DNA from: DASWHD01 sp036393335
GTDB lineage: Bacteria > CG2-30-53-67 > CG2-30-70-394
Assembly (NCBI GenBank): GCA_036393335.1
Contig: DASWHD010000099.1
Span: 1 to 49,357, forward strand
DNA length: 49,357 nt
Direction: 5' to 3'
In this document: piece by piece, positions 1-7,949 of the stretch
How the letters are laid out: each line of letters begins with the position of its first letter
Numbering within the stretch: position 1 is the stretch's first letter
The notes under the pieces: generated by a model
Told to the model about the DNA's origin: nothing
Databases searched by the model: none
Seen by the model: only the letters and a program-made list of their open reading frames with translations
Made by a program: the position numbers and the translations under genes

Positions 1-16
1 CCCATCTCTCCTACCG

Positions 17-1372
17 ATGACCCGAGATAGGCTCTACACCGCCGAGCGCGATTGCCTCTGGCACCCCTTCACCCAGATGAAGGAGTGGACCGAGCGGACC
101 CCGATCGTCATCGAACGCGCCCACGGTTGTACCCTCGTCGACATCGAGGGTCGGGAGTACCTCGACGGCGTTTCGTCCCTATGGTGCAACGTGCACGGGC
201 ACAACCACCCAGCGATCAACGACGCCATCCAGACGCAGCTCGCCCAGGTCGCCCACTCCACCCTGCTGGGCCTCGGCTCGGCAACCGCCGCGGCCTTCGC
301 AAGCGAGCTCATCGAGGTCGCCCCGGCCGGCCTGACGCGGGTCTTTTACTCCGACTCCGGCTCCACGGCCGTGGAAGTCGCCCTGAAGATGGCGTTCCAA
401 TATTGGCAACAGGAGGCAGCAGGCGCATATCGGGGACGCAAGCGCTTCCTATGCCTGACGAATGCCTACCACGGCGATACGGTCGGTGCCGTGAGCGTTG
501 GTGGCATCGAGCTGTTCCATAAGATTTTCTCCCCGCTCCTCTTCGACAGCTACCACGCCCCCTCACCGTACTGCTACCGTTGTCCGCTCGGCCTTCGGCC
601 CGAGACCTGTGCCATGGAGTGCTTCGACGAGCTCGCTGCCCTCGCCGAACGCCACGCCGGGGAAATCGCGGCGGTCATCGTCGAACCCCTAGTACAGGGC
701 GCTGCGGGCATGATCACCGCCCCCGCTGGCTACTTGCGCCGGGTCCGCGAGCTGTGCGATCGGTTGGAGATCTTGCTCATCGTCGACGAGGTCGCCACGG
801 GCTTTGGCCGTACCGGCAGCCTCTTTGCCTGCGAGCAGGAAAGGGTCGTCCCGGATCTTATGGCCCTCGCCAAGGGCATCACCGGCGGCTACCTGCCGCT
901 GGCCGCCACGCTCACGACCGAGCGGGTGTACGCCGCGTTTCAAGGGGAATTCCAGGACCTGCGAACCTTCTTCCACGGTCACACCTATACCGGCAACGCC
1001 CTCGCCTGCGCCGCCGCCTCCGCTAGCCTGCGGCTGTTCTCCACCGACAACGTCCTGGCAAACCTGACAGAGAGAACGGCGCGCCTCGCCCACGGGCTGG
1101 AGACGATCGCTGCGCATCCCCACGTCGGTGAAGTCCGTCGGCGCGGCATGATGGTCGGCATCGAGCTCGTTGCGGACCGTGCCACGAAACAGCCGTTTCC
1201 GTGGCAGCAGCGAAGCGGCGTTCGGGTTTGTAACCGCGCGGTGGAGAAAGGCGTCTTCATCCGACCGCTGGGCGATGTAGTAGTGCTAATGCCCCCGCTG
1301 GCGATGTCTCTGGAAGAGATTGACCGTCTCACGGCGGTAGTGACGGAGTGCCTCAGCGAAGTGCTCGCGTGA
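17..1372 (+). CDS. bioA: Adenosylmethionine-8-amino-7-oxononanoate aminotransferase
   Basis: A 451-aa class-III PLP aminotransferase that makes 7,8-diaminopelargonate in biotin synthesis, using SAM as amino donor. The N-terminus has the family hallmark WHPFTQMKEW (about residues 16-25). The cofactor region is visible as YSDSGSTAVEVALKMA, the PLP aspartate as LLIVDEVATGFGRTG, and the Schiff-base lysine as LALAKGITGGYLPLAAT. The length is normal for BioA. ATG at 17 is the only sensible start. No other bio gene lies in the window, and the gene converges on a lipoprotein gene on the other strand, so it is either a stand-alone gene or the last of an operon lying to the left. The identity is secure. 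Confidence 0.96.
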   Translation: MTRDRLYTAERDCLWHPFTQMKEWTERTPIVIERAHGCTLVDIEGREYLDGVSSLWCNVHGHNHPAINDAIQTQLAQVAHSTLLGLGSATAAAFASELIEVAPAGLTRVFYSDSGSTAVEVALKMAFQYWQQEAAGAYRGRKRFLCLTNAYHGDTVGAVSVGGIELFHKIFSPLLFDSYHAPSPYCYRCPLGLRPETCAMECFDELAALAERHAGEIAAVIVEPLVQGAAGMITAPAGYLRRVRELCDRLEILLIVDEVATGFGRTGSLFACEQERVVPDLMALAKGITGGYLPLAATLTTERVYAAFQGEFQDLRTFFHGHTYTGNALACAAASASLRLFSTDNVLANLTERTARLAHGLETIAAHPHVGEVRRRGMMVGIELVADRATKQPFPWQQRSGVRVCNRAVEKGVFIRPLGDVVVLMPPLAMSLEEIDRLTAVVTECLSEVLA

Positions 1373-1456
1373 GCGCCAAAGTCGCGCGACAGCGCGTGCC
1401 CAGCGTGCCGGAATGCTCCCATCCATAACCATCGCGGAAACGAGACGTCCGTCGTG

Positions 1457-1960
1457 TTACCGCTCAGCGAGCTGCCGCGCGATCTGCTCGAGGAGTTGGT
1501 GCTCCACCTCCGTCGAGCTCTCGGCGTCGACGAATCGATCGGGCGCGTAATAGGTGCGTACCCCCTTCTCGTACGGCTGATTCTCGAGCACTTCCTGGCG
1601 AACCGCCACCCGCGTGCCAACCCCTACGGGGGAGACGGTGAGATGGATCCGATACCGGATCTGCACGAAGTCGCTCTCGACCTCATCCGCCTGGCGAATG
1701 ACCTGTCGGGTGACATCACTGGTCCCGAACTGCCACTCTGTCCCCAGGATCCCCGCGGCCTCGTCCCGCACGGCTAGGGGGTACTGCTCCATGGCCGCCT
1801 CGGCCGCTCGCCACACTGCCGGCCGTGACTGGGCGAAGATTTCTTCCGTTGGGTAGATAGGATGGTCCTGGCGTACATAGGAAACCTGGTTGGCACACGC
1901 CAGGAACGAGCCAATAAGGCCGGCGACCCCCAAAAGTCGCTGTAAGGAGATGCGCCGCAT
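1457..1960 (-). CDS. Putative lipoprotein, unknown function
   Basis: A 167-aa predicted lipoprotein. The start at 1960 gives a short basic N-terminus (MRRISLQRL), a hydrophobic stretch and a lipobox-like LIGSFLAC, with lipidation predicted at Cys22. The rest is soluble and mixed alpha/beta in appearance, with no domain I recognise. The ATG overlaps the stop of the upstream hypothetical gene (TGATG), so the two are translationally coupled and probably act together at the envelope. An upstream in-frame extension is possible but would bury the signal peptide. The function is not known. Confidence 0.75.
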   Translation of the reverse strand: MRRISLQRLLGVAGLIGSFLACANQVSYVRQDHPIYPTEEIFAQSRPAVWRAAEAAMEQYPLAVRDEAAGILGTEWQFGTSDVTRQVIRQADEVESDFVQIRYRIHLTVSPVGVGTRVAVRQEVLENQPYEKGVRTYYAPDRFVDAESSTEVEHQLLEQIARQLAER

Positions 1961-2670
1961 CACCTGGAACCACAGAGAGGCGACATATCCGGCACCCGCC
2001 GAATTCCCTGGATTCCGACCTGGAAGCCACCCGTCGCAAACTCTCCCTCGAGCACGCTCACCCGCGCGCTGTGCCACCCCAACGCCACGCACGGCGTGCC
2101 GAAGGGGAAATCCTCCGCCGTCGTCGGCGGCAAGTAGGTCGGGTGCGGCCGGCCGATGACCATGGCACGGGCACACTCCGGAAGGGTCACGAGATTCCCC
2201 GACGGCTTCCACTGCATGAACATCATGTTCAGGGTCAGCCCCTGTGGCAGGTGCCGCAGTCGCCCGCTCATCTCTAGGCGGGTATGTAGCCCGCCCTCAA
2301 CAATGATGTCGAAGGACCTCGCCCGCCGGCCATCTTCGCGGTCCACCACCACCTGAACCTGCGTCGTTTGTGGGTCAAGGCTCGCACCCAAAAGGATCGA
2401 CAGCCGTCGCCTGTACCAAACGACGCCCGGCACAACCTGGCACCGGTAGCGCGTCCCCCCCTCTCCAGGCAGAGCAGCAACATAAAAGCCAGAGAGGGTC
2501 CATCTCGGAACCACAGAACCAAGGCGAACGGGAGGCTGCCAGCGTTCCTCCGCCTTGTGTATCGGGGTCCAAAACAGCGTTAAAAAATCGTGGTCTGTCC
2601 CAGAAGTCAAACCGCTCACTTTAATTTCCACAAGAGGAAACACACAAACCAGTATAAAAACGCCCTTCAC
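1960..2670 (-). CDS. Hypothetical protein, possibly exported
   Basis: A 236-aa protein with GTG at 2670 as the longest start. The first ~20 residues (MKGVFILVCVFPLVEIKVSG) are hydrophobic and could be an uncleaved signal or anchor. The body is rich in beta-type sequence and mentions no family I recognise. Its stop overlaps the ATG of the lipoprotein gene, which indicates a two-gene operon. It begins about 70 bp from a MITE-like repeat that separates it from the rnfAB terminator. Both start and function are uncertain, but the coupling to a good lipoprotein gene supports it being real. Confidence 0.55.
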   Translation of the reverse strand: MKGVFILVCVFPLVEIKVSGLTSGTDHDFLTLFWTPIHKAEERWQPPVRLGSVVPRWTLSGFYVAALPGEGGTRYRCQVVPGVVWYRRRLSILLGASLDPQTTQVQVVVDREDGRRARSFDIIVEGGLHTRLEMSGRLRHLPQGLTLNMMFMQWKPSGNLVTLPECARAMVIGRPHPTYLPPTTAEDFPFGTPCVALGWHSARVSVLEGEFATGGFQVGIQGIRRVPDMSPLCGSR

Positions 2671-2740
2671 AGCCGGTCAAACCCCGGTCGACCTAGGAAT
2701 GCTCACCGGGAATCCCGTGGCCGCAATACATGGCCTGGCC

Positions 2741-2960
2741 TAGCCCGCATTTCTCACCAGGAATCGTCGCGAGTCCATGCATATGGCCGGAGATTCTGGC
2801 TGGCCCGTGGTAGGGAGCCGATTCTATCGGCGACCCAATGTGGCAGGTCGCCGAAGGGATTCGGCTCCTACCCCAGACGAGGTGGGCCAGGAGATGCGGC
2901 CTGCCTGCCGGCAGGGCGGTTGCGCGGGCGTAGCAGAGGCATGGTGAGAAATGCGGGCTA
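2741..2960. repeat. MITE-like element A with nested REP hairpin
   Basis: The ends are TAGCCCGCATTTCTCACCA (2741-2759) and its exact reverse complement (2942-2960). Both sit in CTAG, as expected for a 4-bp target duplication. The interior is not symmetric, so the element has an orientation. Nested inside at about 2809-2872 is a long hairpin built from two facing copies of a REP-type unit (GTAGGGAGCCGAT... and its inverse ...GGATTCGGCTCCTACC). It has no coding capacity. Related copies or ends lie at 20877, 28850, 30178, 32650 and 34001. Confidence 0.85.
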
Positions 2961-2974
2961 GATTCCATCACGAC

Positions 2975-3007
2975 AAAAAAGAGGCGGCCCAGACACGGGG
3001 CCGCCTC
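2975..3007 (-). terminator. Rho-independent terminator of rnfAB
   Basis: Read on the minus strand, a perfect 10-bp GC stem (GAGGCGGCCC pairing with GGGCCGCCTC) with a short loop is followed directly by six Ts. It lies about 40 bp after the rnfB stop, so transcription of rnfAB is expected to end here. Confidence 0.9.
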
Positions 3008-3045
3008 TCACCTGGGAGCGACGCCAACCGCGAAGCAGCCGCAGA

Positions 3046-3903
3046 TCACGCTGCCTGAAGGGCAGCCAGTTCCGCCACCTGCTTCCGTTTGTGGCTGTAG
3101 TTCACAATGATGTCCGTCGGGCAGACCTTGAGGCACTCGCCACAATTGTCGCACTTGGTGTAGTCGATCTCGGCGAGGTCGTCGACGATAGTGATGGCGT
3201 CGAGGGGACAGGCCTTCACACACTTGTTGCATGCGATACAACCCACTAGGCAGACCGACTTGGTCACTTTGCCCTTGTCCCGAGAGGAGCACGCTATGTG
3301 GTGGTCCTTGGTGATCGGGACCATGTCGATGACGTTCTTCGGGCACACCTCCGCACAGATGTTGCACCCAGTGCAGCGGGTGTAATCGACCACGGGGAGC
3401 AGGTACTCGTTCATGTGGATGGCGTCGAACGGACACTCCATCTCGCAGGTCCCTAACCCAATGCACGCAAAGGCGCAGTCCTTCTGCCCGCCGCCGATGA
3501 GCGCCAGCGTCCGGCAATCTTTGTGACCGTCGTACACCATCTTGTCCGAAGCGTTCACGGTCCCACCGGCACAGTACACCACCGCGACCAACGGATCCGC
3601 GCTCATGGCGCCGGCCGCGACGCCCATAACCTGCGCCACGGCGATCGCGGTCTCCTGGCCCCCCACGGGGCAGCCATTGGTCTCCGCGATCCCTTTTGTC
3701 ACGGCGGTCGCGAACGGCTTACATCCGGGGTAACCGCACGCACCGCAGTTCGCCTGTGGCAGCACCGCATCCACTTCCTCAATCTTCGGGTCCGTGGGGA
3801 CGTAGAACTTGCGGGCTGCAGCTCCGAGTCCGAGGCTGGCAAAAAAGGCAAGCCCTCCTAGCCCGACCAGTGCCTGTCCCACCGGCGCAACGGCTTCGAT
3901 CAT
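3046..3903 (-). CDS. rnfB: Rnf complex iron-sulfur subunit B
   Basis: A 285-aa subunit of the membrane Rnf ferredoxin:NAD+ oxidoreductase (RsxB in SoxR-reducing versions). It has one N-terminal membrane segment (about 8-28), then the 4Fe-4S domain CGACGYPGCKPFA (about 53-65). Four ferredoxin-type cysteine clusters follow: CIGLGTCEMECP, CTGCNICAEVCP, CIACNKCVKACP and CDNCGECLKVCP. This is the long RnfB type with extra clusters; many gammaproteobacterial RnfB/RsxB are shorter, with a two-cluster ferredoxin domain. It lies 70 bp downstream of rnfA. A terminator follows, and rnfC, D, G and E are absent from this side. Confidence 0.95.
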   Translation of the reverse strand: MIEAVAPVGQALVGLGGLAFFASLGLGAAARKFYVPTDPKIEEVDAVLPQANCGACGYPGCKPFATAVTKGIAETNGCPVGGQETAIAVAQVMGVAAGAMSADPLVAVVYCAGGTVNASDKMVYDGHKDCRTLALIGGGQKDCAFACIGLGTCEMECPFDAIHMNEYLLPVVDYTRCTGCNICAEVCPKNVIDMVPITKDHHIACSSRDKGKVTKSVCLVGCIACNKCVKACPLDAITIVDDLAEIDYTKCDNCGECLKVCPTDIIVNYSHKRKQVAELAALQAA

Positions 3904-3973
3904 ATGGTTCTCCTAGTACTGAACGGGAAAGCGCACGTTCATCTGCGCCCCCCTGCTCCGCATGTGGGAAACG

Positions 3974-4576
3974 TTACCCGCCGAATACCCGCTCGATCCC
4001 CTTGTCGATACCGGCGAAGCCCATGAAGGTGAGGGAGAGCAATCCCGCCACAATCAAGTTGATGGCGTTGCCCTGGAATGCTGCCGGAATCCTGGAGAGG
4101 ACGATCCGTTCACGCAGTCCGGCGAACAACAGTAGGGCCAGGGTAAAGCCGACCGATGCCGCAAAACCGAAAACCGCCGCCTCGATGAAATTGTTCTCCA
4201 CCTGCAACGAGAGCAATGCAACCCCGAGGATCGCGCAGTTGGTGGTGATCAATGGCAAGAAGATTCCGAGGGTCTCGTAGAGCGCCTCACTGGTCTTCTT
4301 CAACACCATCTCCACCAGCTGTACAAGGGAGGCGATGATCAGGATGAACGCGATGGTCTTCAGGTACTCGATGTGCAGTGGCACTAAGATCAACCGGTAC
4401 ACAGCCCACGTGGCGATCGCCGCCATGGTCATGACGAAGGTGACCGCCGCCGACATGCCAAGGGACGTATCCACCTTCTGCGAGACCCCGAGGAACGGAC
4501 AGATCCCGAGGAACCGCGCCAGGACGAAGTTGTTGACGAGAACCGCTCCGATTACCAGGACGAGTGTGTCGAGCAT
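3974..4576 (-). CDS. rnfA: Rnf complex integral membrane subunit A
   Basis: A 200-aa, six-helix membrane subunit of the Rnf/Rsx electron-transport complex. The RnfA/RnfE/NqrD/NqrE family hallmarks are present: VNNFVLARFLGICPFLGVS near the N-terminus, and LITTNCAILGVALL in the middle, each with the cysteine that ligates the intramembrane iron-sulfur centre in this family. I chose ATG 4576 (MLDTLVLVIGAVLVNN) over an upstream in-frame start because family members begin about 10 residues before VNNFVL. It is the first gene of a two-gene rnfAB unit. Confidence 0.95.
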   Translation of the reverse strand: MLDTLVLVIGAVLVNNFVLARFLGICPFLGVSQKVDTSLGMSAAVTFVMTMAAIATWAVYRLILVPLHIEYLKTIAFILIIASLVQLVEMVLKKTSEALYETLGIFLPLITTNCAILGVALLSLQVENNFIEAAVFGFAASVGFTLALLLFAGLRERIVLSRIPAAFQGNAINLIVAGLLSLTFMGFAGIDKGIERVFGG

Positions 4577-4698
4577 GGCCGCCGCCCCTCTCCCCATCGT
4601 GGGGAGGAAAGAGGGAGGAAAGAGGGATGATCAAGATAGGGTGGGGAGGAATCTACGCACGTATCGGCCGACTCCTCAATTTCCCTGCGCTGTCAGTT

Positions 4699-5043
4699 TC
4701 AACGTAGGTATTGATCGAGGGCAAGGGCCTCGATGGCGCGAGTATACTCGCGCAATGCGCCCTCGATGTCCCCCTGGCTGCGCAACAACTCGGCACGATT
4801 GAAATGGGCTGAGGGGAGACGGCTACTGAGGCTGAGCGCCTTGTCCAGCTCTTCCGCGGCCGCCGCGATCTCGCCCTGCGCCTGCAGCTCCCGGCTGCGC
4901 TCGATGTGCGCCTGTGCCAAGGGGGCGGCCTGGATTGCCGGCTCCTCCTCCACCACCAACGACGGGTCCTCTGCCCGCACGATCCCGCCGCCGAGAACGC
5001 CGCCGGCCAGCACCAATCCAGCCATCATGAGTCGCCTGCCCAT
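4699..5043 (-). CDS. Exported TPR-repeat protein
   Basis: A 114-aa protein with a signal peptide (MGRRLMMAGLVLAGGVLGGG...VRAE) and about two TPR-like helix pairs (RSRELQAQGEIAAAAEELDKAL; LPSAHFNRAELLRSQGDIEGALREY). TPR folds bind other proteins, here in the periplasm. ATG 5043 is preferred over 5067 because GGAG sits at the proper distance before it and because it leaves a clean signal peptide. The gene starts 10 bp after the zinc-ribbon gene, so the two are probably co-transcribed. Its partner is unknown. Confidence 0.75.
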   Translation of the reverse strand: MGRRLMMAGLVLAGGVLGGGIVRAEDPSLVVEEEPAIQAAPLAQAHIERSRELQAQGEIAAAAEELDKALSLSSRLPSAHFNRAELLRSQGDIEGALREYTRAIEALALDQYLR

Positions 5044-5053
5044 GGTCTTCTCC

Positions 5054-5779
5054 TTAGCCTTCATCATCGTAATAGAGGATGCGGTTGCAATGGCTGCACA
5101 GGTTGATCCGATCGTTGCGCTTCACGTCGGCATAGATCTGTGGCGGCAGCTTGATGTTGCAGCCGCTGCACCGCCCATCCCGCGCCGGCACCACCACCAA
5201 GGGACTACGCTTGGCAGCAATCCGCTTGTAGCGGCTGAGCGCCGACACCGACGCTGCGGCCCGTGCCATTTCGCGCTCCTTGGCGAGGCCAACGAGCTCC
5301 TCGTCGAGGTGGGAAAATTCGGCCTCCATGCCCGCCTTCTGTTCCTCAAACTCGGCTTCCTCGGAACGCATCCCCGCTTCAATCTTCGCCAGCTCCGCAT
5401 CGAGCGCAGCGACCTCCTCCGTCAACCGTTGCCCCTCCTGCTCGAAGCTCTCGATCGCCTTCTCGGCGGTCTCGACTTCCTTGAGCAACGCATAATACGC
5501 CTTCTGGGTCGTAATGTTCGGGAGCCGCTCCTGGGTGTGCCGAAGCCGGATCTTCTCCTCCTCGATGGCGTTGCGGATCTCCACCTGCCGCCTCTTCAGC
5601 GGCTCGATCTCGCGCATCAGCTCCTGGTACTGGGAGAGCGACGAGACCACTTCCAGTCGCAACGCTTCGATCGCCAGTGGTAGCTTGTTTTTTTCACCCT
5701 CGATCTCGGCAATGCGGTTGTCGGCCTTCTGTAGCTCGATAAGGGCTTTCAAGTCAGCATTCACTTCGGTCCCAATCAC
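5054..5779 (-). CDS. C4-type zinc-ribbon coiled-coil protein
   Basis: A 241-aa protein. Residues ~10-185 are a long heptad-rich coiled-coil hairpin (many E/K/L/A), followed by a C-terminal zinc ribbon with paired CSGC and CSHC motifs (about 206-232). This matches the widespread zf-RING_7 / DUF164 family, suggested to bind nucleic acids or act in cell-envelope or competence contexts but not firmly assigned. The start is GTG 5779; another in-frame GTG at 5764 gives MNADLKALIELQ, closer to where family members usually begin. It is followed 10 bp later by the exported TPR gene. Confidence 0.85.
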   Translation of the reverse strand: MIGTEVNADLKALIELQKADNRIAEIEGEKNKLPLAIEALRLEVVSSLSQYQELMREIEPLKRRQVEIRNAIEEEKIRLRHTQERLPNITTQKAYYALLKEVETAEKAIESFEQEGQRLTEEVAALDAELAKIEAGMRSEEAEFEEQKAGMEAEFSHLDEELVGLAKEREMARAAASVSALSRYKRIAAKRSPLVVVPARDGRCSGCNIKLPPQIYADVKRNDRINLCSHCNRILYYDDEG

Positions 5780-5815
5780 GGTATGTCCTGTTCGTAGTCG
5801 CTACGGTCCGGAAAC

Positions 5816-5845
5816 AGAAAAAGCACCTCGCGGAGGTGCTTTTTC
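5816..5845 (-). terminator. Bidirectional terminator after tRNA-Ile
   Basis: AAAAAGCACCTC and GAGGTGCTTTTT pair around a 3-nt loop and leave a T-run on either strand. On the minus strand it lies about 85 bp beyond the 3' end of tRNA-Ile(CAT), and it insulates the zinc-ribbon gene that starts at 5779. Confidence 0.88.
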
Positions 5846-5927
5846 GTAGGGAGTGTCTGATCCTGCGGTGTTCAGCGGCTGTCGGTGCATTGCGCCTGCT
5901 ATGGTAAGTTGTCCACCGTTCGGCCCC

Positions 5928-6003
5928 TGGTGGGCCCACCTGGATTCGAACCAGGGACCAACCGGTTATGAGCCGGCGGCTCTGACCGCTGAGCTATAGG
6001 CCC
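5928..6003 (-). tRNA. ileX: tRNA-Ile2, anticodon CAT (AUA reader)
   Basis: A 76-nt cloverleaf on the minus strand ending in an encoded CCA. The acceptor stem is GGGCCTA/TGGGCCC, the D-arm holds AGCTCAGCGGTCAGAGC, the anticodon loop is CTCATAA, and the T-arm is GGTTCGAATCC. The anticodon is CAT. I call it the Ile2 type (lysidine-modified by TilS) rather than elongator Met because the anticodon stem and variable region (CCGG...CCGGTTGGTC) resemble E. coli ileX, and because an Ile2 tRNA beside rpoD is a known arrangement in gammaproteobacteria. Met is the alternative. Confidence 0.87.
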
Positions 6004-6078
6004 GGGCCGAGGAGGGCGATTATCCGAAGCCGCGCTTAGGGGAGTCAAGTTGAGCCGGAATGGTCGCATGCGAGTGAG

Positions 6079-7893
6079 TTAGAGCCCCTCAGCGAAGGTC
6101 TCCAAGAACTTCGACCGCGTCGGATGGCGCAATTTACGCAGCGCCTTGGCCTCGATCTGTCGGATGCGCTCACGGGTGACGCTGAACTCGCGCCCCACCT
6201 CTTCCAAGGTGTGATCGGTCTGCTCGCCAATCCCGAAGCGCTTGCGCAGAACCCGTTCCTCCCGTGGCGTGAGGCTAGTCAGCACCTGCCCGACACTCTC
6301 CTGCAGGTTGATGCGGATGACGTCGTCCGAGGGCTGTTGGATCTTGGTGTCCTCGATGAAATCGCCGAGCTGCGAGTCTTCCTCCTCGCCGACCGGCGTC
6401 TCCAACGACAGCGGTTCCTTGGAGATCTTCAGGACCTTGCGTACCTTGTCGACCGGCATCGCCATGGCCTCGGCGATCTCCTCCGGCGTGGGCTCGCGGC
6501 CCATCTCCTGCAGCAACTGTCGCGACGTACGCACTAGCTTGTTGATGGTCTCGATCATGTGGACCGGGATGCGGATGGTCCGCGCCTGGTCGGCGATGGA
6601 GCGGGTGATCGCCTGCCGAATCCACCACGTGGCGTAGGTCGAAAACTTGTAGCCCCGGCGGTATTCGAACTTGTCGACCGCCTTCATCAGGCCGATGTTG
6701 CCTTCTTGAATCAGATCGAGGAATTGCAGTCCACGATTGGTGTACTTCTTGGCGATCGAAACCACGAGGCGCAGATTGGCCTGCACCATCTTCGACTTGG
6801 CGTGTTGCGCCGCACGCTGGTGGTGCCGGACCTCCTTGCGGAGGGACTCGAAGTACTCCATCGGCTGGCCGTAGAATCCCTCCACCTGCCGTACCCGCCG
6901 GTCCACCTCCCGGTAGCGCGCGATGAACTCGCTGAGGGCTTCCGACGATAGGCGAGCGCACGCCTTGCGTACCAGCTCGCCCTTGCTGCCGAGGCCCTCG
7001 GCGTTCAGGTAGTCATCGAGGACGATGCCAGTCTGCCGCTTGAAACGCTTCCTGAGCTGGCTCAACTCCTCTTGCAGATCGAGGATGGCATCGAGCCGCG
7101 CGAGCAGAAAGTCGATCTGCCGCTGCGCCAGGGGGCTTTCCTCCAGGGCGCGCATGTATTTCATGTAGCTGGCCTGAGTATCGGCCTCGCCAGACTTTGC
7201 CTTATCGCTCTCCCGGGACGCCTTCGCCGCGGCACGCTCCTTGCGTGTGCGCCGTTGGAGCGTGCAATCGTACAGCTCGGCGTAGGCGTCGATGGTCGCT
7301 CGGGCCTTGCTGACATTGACCTTCTGGCGCTCTTCGGGGCTGAGGTCATCATCGGGGCCGAGCTCGAAGAAGTAGAACAGCTCTTTCAGAGGCAACTTGC
7401 CGCGCAGATAACGTCGCCAGGTCAGGGCGATATGGCACTGAGCAAACGGTGCCGACAGGAGGGAGCGAGTCATGCGGTTCACGCCGGACTCGATCTCCAT
7501 GGCGATCTCGATCTCCTCGTCGCGGGTGAGGAGCGCCACCTTGCCGATCTCGCGCAGGTACAGGCGTACGGGGTCGTCCGTGATCCCGAGAGTGGCGGCG
7601 TCGGTCGCCAGCGCAGACGGATCGTCCCCCGGCTCCTTACGCGCGCGTGCCGCCTGGCGGGCTGCCTCGGCCACGGTGGCGGACTTGCCGCCGGCCTCGC
7701 TGTCAAACTGGGGCACCTCGGTCACCTCGATCATGGCTTCGGACAAGAGGCTGAAGACCTCCTCGAGACGGTTAGATACGACGATCTCCTCGGGCAGGAT
7801 CTCGTTGAGCTCATCATAGGTGAGAAAACCACGCTCCCGGCCCAGGGCCACCAGCCGTTGAATTTCGGGAATTTCCTGTAGTTCCAGGGACAT
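6079..7893 (-). CDS. rpoD: RNA polymerase primary sigma factor (sigma-70)
   Basis: A 604-aa housekeeping sigma factor. Visible in order: N-terminal region 1.1; region 1.2 (DPVRLYLREIGKVALLTRDE, ~105-125); a long acidic/basic non-conserved region; region 2 (MVQANLRLVVSIAKKYTNRG; LDLIQEGNIGLMKAVDKFEY; FSTYATWWIRQAI for -10 binding and melting); region 3; and region 4.2 with the -35-binding helix (EVGREFSVTRERIRQIEAKA). The length fits gammaproteobacterial RpoD. It is the last protein gene of the rpsU-yqeY-mutS2-dnaG-rpoD run, 56 bp after dnaG, and is followed by tRNA-Ile. Confidence 0.98.
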   Translation of the reverse strand: MSLELQEIPEIQRLVALGRERGFLTYDELNEILPEEIVVSNRLEEVFSLLSEAMIEVTEVPQFDSEAGGKSATVAEAARQAARARKEPGDDPSALATDAATLGITDDPVRLYLREIGKVALLTRDEEIEIAMEIESGVNRMTRSLLSAPFAQCHIALTWRRYLRGKLPLKELFYFFELGPDDDLSPEERQKVNVSKARATIDAYAELYDCTLQRRTRKERAAAKASRESDKAKSGEADTQASYMKYMRALEESPLAQRQIDFLLARLDAILDLQEELSQLRKRFKRQTGIVLDDYLNAEGLGSKGELVRKACARLSSEALSEFIARYREVDRRVRQVEGFYGQPMEYFESLRKEVRHHQRAAQHAKSKMVQANLRLVVSIAKKYTNRGLQFLDLIQEGNIGLMKAVDKFEYRRGYKFSTYATWWIRQAITRSIADQARTIRIPVHMIETINKLVRTSRQLLQEMGREPTPEEIAEAMAMPVDKVRKVLKISKEPLSLETPVGEEEDSQLGDFIEDTKIQQPSDDVIRINLQESVGQVLTSLTPREERVLRKRFGIGEQTDHTLEEVGREFSVTRERIRQIEAKALRKLRHPTRSKFLETFAEGL

Positions 7894-7949
7894 ATACGAG
7901 TACAGTCCTCAACAATAAGGGGATTGAATGTAAGCCGAAAGGAGAAAAC

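Noticed and set aside
3974..4597. Assignment of the RnfA-like protein to NqrD/NqrE of the sodium-pumping NADH dehydrogenase
   Set aside because: The adjoining gene is a clear RnfB with ferredoxin clusters, which the Nqr complex lacks.
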